Positions 1-8,400 of a DNA stretch of 64,000 nucleotides are shown in pieces (the first letter of the stretch is position 1; the number at the start of each line of letters is the position of its first letter). Source of the DNA: Pithys albifrons albifrons (Eukaryota > Chordata > Aves > Passeriformes > Thamnophilidae). The notes beneath the pieces were generated by a model. That model had not been told where the DNA came from. It ran no database searches and worked only from the letters and a program-made list of their open reading frames with translations. The stretch is taken from contig NC_092460.1 of the NCBI RefSeq assembly GCF_047495875.1, positions 42,016,073 to 42,080,072 of the forward strand, in the 5' to 3' direction. The position numbers were made by a program, and so were the translations under genes.

Positions 1-1
1 T

Positions 2-178
2 CAACGAAAAGTTGCACTTTGCGAGATGAGCTTCCCCTAAGGAACAAAGTTGCTTTTCACCGAGAAAGAAAGCTCCAGACCTGCATTCTCGAATGCATAT
101 GATTCACTTATCAAAGCCATAAAAAATATATGTCCTTATGCATTCTGTCTTGCAAGAATCAGCTGATTCTCTTGATAG
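2..178 (+). repeat. Reference monomer M1 (type a)
   Basis: 177 bp. Markers are aacaaagttgctttt, aaaaaatatatg and the end gattctcttgatag. It has an inverted repeat TGCATTC-tc-GAATGCA at 82-97. Its opening CAAC/GTTG pair is weak because the preceding e monomer ends in ttat instead of ttag. Confidence 0.92.
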
Positions 179-192
179 CAACGAAAAGTTGC
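178..192. other. Inverted repeat at monomer start, b type
   Basis: GCAAC-gaaaa-GTTGC is a 5-bp stem with a 5-base loop. It is the representative of dyad site 1, which has a different stem in c, d and e monomers. Confidence 0.7.
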
Positions 193-355
193 GCTTTGCG
201 AGATGAGCTTCCCCTAAGGAACATGGTTGCTTTTCACCGAGAAAGAAAGATCCAGTCCTGGATTCTCAGATGCATATGAGAATCTTTCTAAAGCCATAAG
301 AAATATGTGTCCTGATACATTCTTTCTGGCAGGAATCGACTGTTTCACTTGTTAG
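179..355 (+). repeat. Reference monomer M2 (type b)
   Basis: 177 bp. Markers are gttgcgctttgc and aacatggttgc. Inverted repeats are GCAAC/GTTGC at 178-192, ATCCAG/CTGGAT at 250-263 and GATTCTCA/TGAGAATC at 261-284. Confidence 0.92.
261..284. other. 8-bp inverted repeat in b monomers
   Basis: GATTCTCA and TGAGAATC flank an 8-base spacer gatgcata. It is kept in M2, M7, M18 and M23, while most M13 copies carry changes in it. Confidence 0.7.
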
Positions 356-368
356 CAGAAAAATGCTA
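353..368. other. Inverted repeat at monomer start, c type
   Basis: TAGCA-gaaaaa-TGCTA is a 5-bp stem with a 6-base loop. Both arms differ from the b-type dyad yet pair perfectly. Confidence 0.7.
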
Positions 369-529
369 CTCTTTGCGAGCTGAACTTCCCCTAAGGAATA
401 ACTGTGCTTTCCATCCAGAAAGAGAGCTTTAGTCCTGGATTCTCTAATGCATGTGATTCACTAACAAGAGCCATAAGAATACTGTGTCCTGATGCCTTCT
501 GTCTGATAGGAATCGACTCTTTCACTTAG
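356..529 (+). repeat. Reference monomer M3 (type c, 174 bp)
   Basis: A 3-bp-short c monomer. It ends ctctttcacttag, where other c monomers end ctgtttcacttgttag. It has agagctttag, which is diagnostic of S1. The inverted repeat TAGCA/TGCTA lies at 353-368. Confidence 0.92.
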
Positions 530-706
530 CAAATCAAAGTTGCACTTTGCTCGTTGACCTTCCCCTAAGGAACAACAGTGCTTTGCACAGTGAAAGCAAG
601 CTCCAGCTCTGGAGTTTTAGATGCATATGATTTACTTTCCAAAACCATAAGAAATATGTGCCCTGATGTCTCCTGTCTGTCAGAAATCAAGAGTTTCACG
701 TGTTAG
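530..706 (+). repeat. Reference monomer M4 (type d)
   Basis: 177 bp. Markers are caaatcaaag, gttgacc and gcacagtgaaag. It contains CTCCAG-ct-CTGGAG near the middle and the palindrome cacgtg close to its 3' end. Confidence 0.92.
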
Positions 707-883
707 AAGAGCAAAGGTGCACTTTGCGATAAGAGCTTCCCGTACGTAACAACTGTGTTTTTCACCAAGAAAGAAAGCTCCAGACCTGCATTCTCGAATG
801 CATATGATTCACTTATCAAAGCCATAAGAAATGTGTGTCCTTATGCCTTCTGTCTTGCAAGAATCAACTGTTTCTCTTGTTAT
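707..883 (+). repeat. Reference monomer M5 (type e)
   Basis: 177 bp. It starts aagagcaaagg and contains gtacgtaac. The inverted repeat GCAAAG-gtgca-CTTTGC lies at 711-727. It ends ttat instead of ttag. Confidence 0.92.
711..727. other. Inverted repeat at monomer start, e type
   Basis: GCAAAG-gtgca-CTTTGC is a 6-bp stem with a 5-base loop. It is present in nearly every e monomer. Confidence 0.7.
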
Positions 884-1060
884 CAACGAAAAGTTGCACT
901 TTGCGAGATGAGCTTCCCCTAAGGAACAAAGTTGCTTTTCACCGAGAAAGAAAGCTCCAGACCTGCATTCTCGAATGCATATGATTCACTTATCAAAGCC
1001 ATAAAAAATATATGTCCTTATGCATTCTGTCTTGCAAGAATCAGCTGATTCTCTTGATAG
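884..1060 (+). repeat. Reference monomer M6 (type a)
   Basis: 177 bp. Apparently identical to M1 by eye. First monomer of the hexamer block H. Confidence 0.9.
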
Positions 1061-1237
1061 CAACGAAAAGTTGCGCTTTGCGAGATGAGCTTCCCCTAAG
1101 GAACATGGTTGCTTTTCACCGAGAAAGAAAGATCCAGTCCTGGATTCTCAGATGCATATGAGAATCTTTCTAAAGCCATAAGAAATATGTGTCCTGATAC
1201 ATTCTTTCTGGCAGGAATCGACTGTTTCACTTGTTAG
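1061..1237 (+). repeat. Reference monomer M7 (type b)
   Basis: 177 bp. Apparently identical to M2 by eye, with the same three inverted repeats. Confidence 0.9.
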
Positions 1238-1414
1238 CAGAAAAATGCTACTCTTTGCGAGCTGAACTTCCCCTAAGGAATAACTGTGCTTTCCATCCAG
1301 AAAGAGAGCTCCAGTCCTGGATTCTCTAATGCATGCGATTCACTAACAAGAGCCATAAGAATACTGTGTCCTGATGCCTTCTGTCTGACAGGAATCGACT
1401 GTTTCACTTGTTAG
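1238..1414 (+). repeat. Reference monomer M8 (type c, full length)
   Basis: 177 bp. Differs from M3 by agagctccag, usually gcatgcgattc, and the full-length end ctgacagg...ttgttag. It is followed by a second c-like monomer, which defines block H. Confidence 0.9.
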
Positions 1415-1436
1415 CAAAGCAAAGTTGCACTTTGCT
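1413..1436. other. Inverted repeat at monomer start, d type
   Basis: AGCAAAG and CTTTGCT form a 7-bp stem around a 10-base loop. M10 and M20 have the same stem with cagag in the loop. Confidence 0.7.
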
Positions 1437-1591
1437 CGTTGAGCTTCCCCTAAGGAACAACAGTGCTTTGCATCCAGAAAGAGAGCTCCAGTCCTGGATT
1501 CTCTGATGCATGTGATTCACTAACCAGAGCCATAAGAATACTGTGTCCTGATGCCTTCTGTCTGACAGGAATCGACTGTTTCACTTGTTAG
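1415..1591 (+). repeat. Reference monomer M9 (d/c chimera, the extra monomer)
   Basis: The 5' part is type d (caaagcaaagttg, ctcgttgagc, aacaacagtgctttgca). From about 1475 it is type c (tccagaaagagag, ggattctctgatg, ctaaccagagcc). It converts a pentamer into the hexamer H and is why the HOR has 26 monomers instead of 25. The inverted repeat AGCAAAG/CTTTGCT lies at 1413-1436. Confidence 0.9.
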
Positions 1592-1768
1592 CAAAGCAGA
1601 GTTGCACTTTGCTATTGAGCTTCCCGTAAAGAAACAACAGTGCTTTGCACCATGAAAGCAAGCTCCAGCCCTGGAGTTTTAGATGCATATGATTTACTTT
1701 CCAAAACCATAAGAAATATGTGCCCTGATGTCTCCTGTCTGTCAGAAATCAAGAGTTTCACGTGTTAG
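1592..1768 (+). repeat. Reference monomer M10 (type d)
   Basis: 177 bp. Markers are caaagcagag, tattgagc and taaagaaacaac. CTCCAG-cc-CTGGAG lies at 1663-1676. It is nearly identical to M20, making the two a natural exchange pair. Confidence 0.9.
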
Positions 1769-1945
1769 AAGAGCAAAGGTGCACTTTGCGATAAGAGCTT
1801 CCCCTACGTAACAACTGTGTTTTTCACCAAGAAAGAAAGCTCCAGACCTGCATTCTCGAATGCATATGATTCACTTATCAAAGCCATAAGAAATATGTGT
1901 CCTTATGCCTTCTGTCTTGCAAGAATCAACTGTTTCTCTTGTTAT
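1769..1945 (+). repeat. Reference monomer M11 (type e)
   Basis: 177 bp. It has cccctacg in units 1 and 2 and aaatatgtg instead of the aaatgtgtg of other e monomers. Confidence 0.9.
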
Positions 1946-2122
1946 CAACGAAAAGTTGCACTTTGCGAGATGAGCTTCCCCTAAGGAACAAAGTTGTTTT
2001 TCACGGAGAAAGAAAGATCCAGGCCTGGATTCTCAGATGCATATTATTCACTTATCAAAGCCATAAGAAATGTGTGTCCTTATGCCTTCTGTCTTACAAG
2101 AATCAGCTGTTTCTCTTGTTAG
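1946..2122 (+). repeat. Reference monomer M12 (type a, diverged)
   Basis: 177 bp. Markers are gtttttcacggag, tattattcac and cttacaag. It contains a perfect 14-bp palindrome ATCCAGGCCTGGAT at 2017-2030, in place of the TGCATTC/GAATGCA dyad of M1. Confidence 0.9.
2017..2030. other. 14-bp perfect palindrome in M12 and M17
   Basis: ATCCAGGCCTGGAT is fully self-complementary. It occupies dyad site 2, where b has ATCCAG/CTGGAT around tc and d has CTCCAG/CTGGAG around cc or ct. Confidence 0.75.
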
Positions 2123-2299
2123 CAACGAAAAGTTGCACTTTGCGAGATGAGCTTCCCCTAAGGAACAACGCTGTTTCTCACCGAGAAAGAAAGATCCAGT
2201 CCTGGATTCACAGATGGATATGAGAATCTTTCTAAAGCCATAAGAAATGTGTGTCCTGATACATTCTTTCTGTCAGGAATCGACTGTTTCACTTGTTAG
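2123..2299 (+). repeat. Reference monomer M13 (type b, diverged)
   Basis: 177 bp. Markers are aacaacgctgtttctc, usually cacagatgg, and ctgtcagg. The long b-type inverted repeat is disrupted by the cacag change, but copies with tcagatgg (near 15992, 19530, 26780 and 43036) keep it. Confidence 0.9.
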
Positions 2300-2476
2300 C
2301 AGAAAAATGCTACTCTTTGCGAGCTGAACTTCCCGTATGGAACAACAGTGCTTTGCATCCAGAATGAGAGCTCCAGTCCTGGATTCTCTGATGCATGTGA
2401 TTCACTAGCCAGAGCCATAACAATACTGTGTCCTGATGCTTTCTGTCTGACAGGAATCGACTGTTTCACTTGTTAG
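2300..2476 (+). repeat. Reference monomer M14 (type c, diverged)
   Basis: 177 bp. Markers are cttcccgtatgg, ccagaatgagag, ctagccag and cataacaatac. It holds the CENP-B-box-like site at 2331-2347. Confidence 0.9.
2331..2347 (-). promoter_or_regulatory. CENP-B-box-like site in M14 (7 of 9 essential positions)
   Basis: Read against the reverse complement of the essential CENP-B pattern (nCCCGnnTnnnnCGAAn), M14 matches CCCG, T, C and A, missing two bases of the CGAA half. The same site occurs in every M14 copy, for example at 6926, 11521, 16116, 23188 and 60830. CENP-B binding is not demonstrated. With two essential bases wrong, binding may be weak or absent. Confidence 0.35.
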
Positions 2477-2652
2477 CAAAGCAAAGTTGCACTTTGCTCG
2501 TTGAGCTTCCCCTAAAGAACAATTGTGCTTTTCACCGTGAAAGCAAGCTCCAGCCCTGGAGTTTTAGATGCATATGATTTACTTTCCAAAACCATAACAA
2601 ATATATGCCCTGATGTCTCCTGTCCGTCAGAAATCCAGAGTTCACGTGTTAG
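2477..2652 (+). repeat. Reference monomer M15 (type d, 176 bp)
   Basis: One base short at ccagagttcacg (others caagagtttcacg). Markers are taaagaacaattg, cataacaaatatatg and tgtccgtcag. Confidence 0.9.
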
Positions 2653-2829
2653 AAGAGCAAAGGTGCACTTTGCGATAGGAGCTTCCCGTACGTAACAACT
2701 GTGTTTTTCACCAAGAAAGAAAGCTCCAGACCTGCATTCTCGAATGCATATGATTCACTTATCGAAGCCATAAGAAATGTGTGTCCTTATGCTTTCTGTC
2801 TTGCAAGAATCAGCTGTTTCTCTTGTTAG
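2653..2829 (+). repeat. Reference monomer M16 (type e)
   Basis: 177 bp. Markers are gataggagc and tatcgaagcc. It ends ttag, unlike other e monomers, so the next a monomer has a complete GCAAC/GTTGT-side context. Confidence 0.88.
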
Positions 2830-3006
2830 CAACGAAAAGTTGTACTTTGCGAGATGAGCTTCCCTTAAGGAACAAAGTTGTTTTTCACGGAGAAAGAAAG
2901 ATCCAGGCCTGGATTCTCAGATGCATATTATTCACTTATCAAAGCCATAAGAAATGTGTGTCCTTATGCCTTCTGTCTTACAAGAATCAGCTGTTTCTCT
3001 TGTTAG
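2830..3006 (+). repeat. Reference monomer M17 (type a, diverged)
   Basis: 177 bp. Markers are gttgtactttgc and cttcccttaagg. It shares gtttttcacggag and the ATCCAGGCCTGGAT palindrome with M12. Confidence 0.9.
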
Positions 3007-3183
3007 CAACGAAAAGTTGCACTTTGCGAGATGAGCTTCCCCTAAGGACCAACGCTGTTTCTCACCGAGAAAGAAAGATCCAATCCTGGATTCTCAGATG
3101 TATATGAGAATCTTTCTAAAGCCATAAGAAATATGTGTCCTGATACATTCTTTCTGGCAGGAATCGACTGTTTCACTTGTTAG
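3007..3183 (+). repeat. Reference monomer M18 (type b, diverged)
   Basis: 177 bp. Markers are aaggaccaacgc, gatccaatcctgg and cagatgtatatg. The GATTCTCA/TGAGAATC pair is intact, but the ATCCAG/CTGGAT pair has one mismatch. Confidence 0.9.
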
Positions 3184-3360
3184 CAGAAAAATGCTACTCT
3201 TTGCGAGCTGAACTTCCCCTAAAGAACGAATGCGCTTTGCATCCAGAAGGAGGGCTCCAGTCCTGGATTCTCTGATGCATGTGATTCACTAAACAGAGCC
3301 ATAAGAATACTGTGTCCTGATGCCTTCTGTCTGACAGGAATCGACTGTTTCACTTGTTAG
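3184..3360 (+). repeat. Reference monomer M19 (type c, diverged)
   Basis: 177 bp. Markers are taaagaacgaatgcgc and gaaggaggg. It holds a second CENP-B-box-like site at 3215-3231 that preserves the half lost in M14. Confidence 0.9.
3215..3231 (-). promoter_or_regulatory. CENP-B-box-like site in M19 (7 of 9 essential positions)
   Basis: At exactly the same monomer offset (31) as in M14, M19 has CCC and an intact CGAA, and misses the G and the central T. It is complementary to M14 in what it preserves. Function is inferred only from pattern and position. Confidence 0.35.
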
Positions 3361-3537
3361 CAAAGCAGAGTTGCACTTTGCTATTGAGCTTCCCGTAAAG
3401 AAACAACAGTGCTTTGCACCATGAAAGCAAGCTCCAGCCCTGGAGTTTTAGATGCATATGATTTACTTTCCAAAACCATAAGAAATATGTGCCCTGATGT
3501 CTCCTGTCTGTCAGAAATCAAGAGTTTCACGTGTTAG
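3361..3537 (+). repeat. Reference monomer M20 (type d)
   Basis: 177 bp. Very close to M10. Some copies carry agcgcc instead of agctcc, which weakens the CTCCAG/CTGGAG dyad. Confidence 0.9.
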
Positions 3538-3714
3538 AAGAGCAAAGGTGCACTTTGCGATAAGAGCTTCGCGTACGTAACAACTGTGTTTTTCACCAAG
3601 AAAGAAAGCTCCAGACCTGCATTCTCGAATGCATATGATTCACTTATCAAAGCCATAAGAAATGTGTGTCCTTATGCCTTCTGTCTTGCAAGAATCAACT
3701 GTTTCTCTTGTTAT
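3538..3714 (+). repeat. Reference monomer M21 (type e)
   Basis: 177 bp. Marker is gcttcgcgtacg, where other e monomers have gcttcccgtacg or gcttcccctacg. Confidence 0.9.
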
Positions 3715-4596
3715 CAACGAAAAGTTGCACTTTGCGAGATGAGCTTCCCCTAAGGAACAAAGTTGCTTTTCACCGAGAAAGAAAGCTCCAGACCTGCATT
3801 CTCGAATGCATATGATTCACTTATCAAAGCCATAAAAAATATATGTCCTTATGCATTCTGTCTTGCAAGAATCAGCTGATTCTCTTGATAGCAACGAAAA
3901 GTTGCGCTTTGCGAGATGAGCTTCCCCTAAGGAACATGGTTGCTTTTCACCGAGAAAGAAAGATCCAGTCCTGGATTCTCAGATGCATATGAGAATCTTT
4001 CTAAAGCCATAAGAAATATGTGTCCTGATACATTCTTTCTGGCAGGAATCGACTGTTTCACTTGTTAGTAGAAAAATGCTACTCTTTGCGAGCTGAACTT
4101 CCCCTAAGGAATAACTGTGCTTTCCATCCAGAAAGAGAGCTCCAGTCCTGGATTCTCTAATGCATGTGATTCACTAACAAGAGCCATAAGAATACTGTGT
4201 CCTGATGCCTTCTGTCTGATAGGAATCGACTCTTTCACTTAGCAAATCAAAGTTGCACTTTGCTCGTTGACCTTCCCCTAAGGAACAACAGTGCTTTGCA
4301 CAGTGAAAGCAAGCTCCAGCTCTGGAGTTTTAGATGCATATGATTTACTTTCCAAAACCATAAGAAATATGTGCCCTGATGTCTCCTGTCTGTCAGAAAT
4401 CAAGAGTTTCACGTGTTAGAAGAGCAAAGGTGCACTTTGCGATAAGAGCTTCCCGTACGTAACAACTGTGTTTTTCACCAAGAAAGAAAGCTCCAGACCT
4501 GCATTCTCGAATGCATATGATTCACTTATCAAAGCCATAAGAAATGTGTGTCCTTATGCCTTCTGTCTTGCAAGAATCAACTGTTTCTCTTGTTAT
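3715..4596 (+). repeat. Reference block S2 (M22-M26)
   Basis: This pentamer consists of M22 3715-3891, M23 3892-4068, M24 4069-4242 (174 bp), M25 4243-4419 and M26 4420-4596. It is almost the same as S1 but has agagctccag in its c monomer. The close similarity of S1 and S2 suggests a recent pentamer duplication and makes loss or gain of one of them easy. Confidence 0.9.
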
Positions 4597-5478
4597 CAAC
4601 GAAAAGTTGCACTTTGCGAGATGAGCTTCCCCTAAGGAACAAAGTTGCTTTTCACCGAGAAAGAAAGCTCCAGACCTGCATTCTCGAATGCATATGATTC
4701 ACTTATCAAAGCCATAAAAAATATATGTCCTTATGCATTCTGTCTTGCAAGAATCAGCTGATTCTCTTGATAGCAACGAAAAGTTGCGCTTTGCGAGATG
4801 AGCTTCCCCTAAGGAACATGGTTGCTTTTCACCGAGAAAGAAAGATCCAGTCCTGGATTCTCAGATGCATATGAGAATCTTTCTAAAGCCATAAGAAATA
4901 TGTGTCCTGATACATTCTTTCTGGCAGGAATCGACTGTTTCACTTGTTAGCAGAAAAATGCTACTCTTTGCGAGCTGAACTTCCCCTAAGGAATAACTGT
5001 GCTTTCCATCCAGAAAGAGAGCTTTAGTCCTGGATTCTCTAATGCATGTGATTCACTAACAAGAGCCATAAGAATACTGTGTCCTGATGCCTTCTGTCTG
5101 ATAGGAATCGACTCTTTCACTTAGCAAATCAAAGTTGCACTTTGCTCGTTGACCTTCCCCTAAGGAACAACAGTGCTTTGCACAGTGAAAGCAAGCTCCA
5201 GCTCTGGAGTTTTAGATGCATATGATTTACTTTCCAAAACCATAAGAAATATGTGCCCTGATGTCTCCTGTCTGTCAGAAATCAAGAGTTTCACGTGTTA
5301 GAAGAGCAAAGGTGCACTTTGCGATAAGAGCTTCCCGTACGTAACAACTGTGTTTTTCACCAAGAAAGAAAGCTCCAGACCTGCATTCTCGAATGCATAT
5401 GATTCACTTATCAAAGCCATAAGAAATGTGTGTCCTTATGCCTTCTGTCTTGCAAGAATCAACTGTTTCTCTTGTTAT

Positions 5479-8400
5479 CAACGAAAAGTTGCACTTTGCG
5501 AGATGAGCTTCCCCTAAGGAACAAAGTTGCTTTTCACCGAGAAAGAAAGCTCCAGACCTGCATTCTCGAATGCATATGATTCACTTATCAAAGCCATAAA
5601 AAATATATGTCCTTATGCATTCTGTCTTGCAAGAATCAGCTGATTCTCTTGATAGCAACGAAAAGTTGCGCTTTGCGAGATGAGCTTCCCCTAAGGAACA
5701 TGGTTGCTTTTCACCGAGAAAGAAAGATCCAGTCCTGGATTCTCAGATGCATATGAGAATCTTTCTAAAGCCATAAGAAATATGTGTCCTGATACATTCT
5801 TTCTGGCAGGAATCGACTGTTTCACTTGTTAGCAGAAAAATGCTACTCTTTGCGAGCTGAACTTCCCCTAAGGAATAACTGTGCTTTCCATCCAGAAAGA
5901 GAGCTCCAGTCCTGGATTCTCTAATGCATGCGATTCACTAACAAGAGCCATAAGAATACTGTGTCCTGATGCCTTCTGTCTGACAGGAATCGACTGTTTC
6001 ACTTGTTAGCAAAGCAAAGTTGCACTTTGCTCGTTGAGCTTCCCCTAAGGAACAACAGTGCTTTGCATCCAGAAAGAGAGCTCCAGTCCTGGATTCTCTG
6101 ATGCATGTGATTCACTAACCAGAGCCATAAGAATACTGTGTCCTGATGCCTTCTGTCTGACAGGAATCGACTGTTTCACTTGTTAGCAAAGCAGAGTTGC
6201 ACTTTGCTATTGAGCTTCCCGTAAAGAAACAACAGTGCTTTGCACCATGAAAGCAAGCTCCAGCCCTGGAGTTTTAGATGCATATGATTTACTTTCCAAA
6301 ACCATAAGAAATATGTGCCCTGATGTCTCCTGTCTGTCAGAAATCAAGAGTTTCACGTGTTAGAAGAGCAAAGGTGCACTTTGCGATAAGAGCTTCCCCT
6401 ACGTAACAACTGTGTTTTTCACCAAGAAAGAAAGCTCCAGACCTGCATTCTCGAATGCATATGATTCACTTATCAAAGCCATAAGAAATATGTGTCCTTA
6501 TGCCTTCTGTCTTGCAAGAATCAACTGTTTCTCTTGTTATCAACGAAAAGTTGCACTTTGCGAGATGAGCTTCCCCTAAGGAACAAAGTTGTTTTTCACG
6601 GAGAAAGAAAGATCCAGGCCTGGATTCTCAGATGCATATTATTCACTTATCAAAGCCATAAGAAATGTGTGTCCTTATGCCTTCTGTCTTACAAGAATCA
6701 GCTGTTTCTCTTGTTAGCAACGAAAAGTTGCACTTTGCGAGATGAGCTTCCCCTAAGGAACAACGCTGTTTCTCACCGAGAAAGAAAGATCCAGTCCTGG
6801 ATTCACAGATGGATATGAGAATCTTTCTAAAGCCATAAGAAATGTGTGTCCTGATACATTCTTTCTGTCAGGAATCGACTGTTTCACTTGTTAGCAGAAA
6901 AATGCTACTCTTTGCGAGCTGAACTTCCCGTATGGAACAACAGTGCTTTGCATCCAGAATGAGAGCTCCAGTCCTGGATTCTCTGATGCATGTGATTCAC
7001 TAGCCAGAGCCATAACAATACTGTGTCCTGATGCTTTCTGTCTGACAGGAATCGACTGTTTCACTTGTTAGCAAAGCAAAGTTGCACTTTGCTCGTTGAG
7101 CTTCCCCTAAAGAACAATTGTGCTTTTCACCGTGAAAGCAAGCTCCAGCCCTGGAGTTTTAGATGCATATGATTTACTTTCCAAAACCATAACAAATATA
7201 TGCCCTGATGTCTCCTGTCCGTCAGAAATCCAGAGTTCACGTGTTAGAAGAGCAAAGGTGCACTTTGCGATAGGAGCTTCCCGTACGTAACAACTGTGTT
7301 TTTCACCAAGAAAGAAAGCTCCAGACCTGCATTCTCGAATGCATATGATTCACTTATCGAAGCCATAAGAAATGTGTGTCCTTATGCTTTCTGTCTTGCA
7401 AGAATCAGCTGTTTCTCTTGTTAGCAACGAAAAGTTGTACTTTGCGAGATGAGCTTCCCTTAAGGAACAAAGTTGTTTTTCACGGAGAAAGAAAGATCCA
7501 GGCCTGGATTCTCAGATGCATATTATTCACTTATCAAAGCCATAAGAAATGTGTGTCCTTATGCCTTCTGTCTTACAAGAATCAGCTGTTTCTCTTGTTA
7601 GCAACGAAAAGTTGCACTTTGCGAGATGAGCTTCCCCTAAGGACCAACGCTGTTTCTCACCGAGAAAGAAAGATCCAATCCTGGATTCTCAGATGTATAT
7701 GAGAATCTTTCTAAAGCCATAAGAAATATGTGTCCTGATACATTCTTTCTGGCAGGAATCGACTGTTTCACTTGTTAGCAGAAAAATGCTACTCTTTGCG
7801 AGCTGAACTTCCCCTAAAGAACGAATGCGCTTTGCATCCAGAAGGAGGGCTCCAGTCCTGGATTCTCTGATGCATGTGATTCACTAACCAGAGCCATAAG
7901 AATACTGTGTCCTGATGCCTTCTGTCTGACAGGAATCGACTGTTTCACTTGTTAGCAAAGCAGAGTTGCACTTTGCTATTGAGCTTCCCGTAAAGAAACA
8001 ACAGTGCTTTGCACCATGAAAGCAAGCGCCAGCCCTGGAGTTTTAGATGCATATGATTTACTTTCCAAAACCATAAGAAATATGTGCCCTGATGTCTCCT
8101 GTCTGTCAGAAATCAAGAGTTTCACGTGTTAGAAGAGCAAAGGTGCACTTTGCGATAAGAGCTTCGCGTACGTAACAACTGTGTTTTTCACCAAGAAAGA
8201 AAGCTCCAGACCTGCATTCTCGAATGCATATGATTCACTTATCAAAGCCATAAGAAATGTGTGTCCTTATGCCTTCTGTCTTGCAAGAATCAACTGTTTC
8301 TCTTGTTATCAACGAAAAGTTGCACTTTGCGAGATGAGCTTCCCCTAAGGAACAAAGTTGCTTTTCACCGAGAAAGAAAGCTCCAGACCTGCATTCTCGA

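Larger units (their letters stand above)
1..883 (+). repeat. S1 pentamer (M1-M5), 3' end of an HOR cut by the window
   Basis: One base of a preceding e monomer is followed by a complete a-b-c-d-e pentamer of 882 bp. It is assigned to S1 because its c monomer (356-529) carries agagctttag, whereas S2 carries agagctccag at that point. In the H-cut scheme it closes a unit that lies mostly outside the window. Confidence 0.9.
884..5478 (+). repeat. Canonical 26-mer HOR unit 1
   Basis: Block order is H 884-1945, A 1946-2829, B 2830-3714, S2 3715-4596, S1 4597-5478, for 4,595 bp. Private differences from the next copies include t at 4069 (start of M24, where others have c) and a at 3293 (in M19, where others have c). 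The next two units keep the same block order and length, so this serves as a reference unit. Confidence 0.95.

Noticed and set aside
132..142. TATA-like aaaaaatatatg in a monomers as a promoter
   Set aside because: It is an A/T-rich variant of the common cataagaaatatgtg segment. No associated initiator or other promoter context was seen.
1897..2223. Recurring 108-codon open frame (also at 2781, 6492, 7376 and many other positions)
   Set aside because: The monomer is 177 bp, exactly 59 codons, so a frame without stops in one monomer continues into the next. The translation is an imperfect 59-residue repeat, starts inside a monomer, has no supporting signals, and is absent in most blocks.
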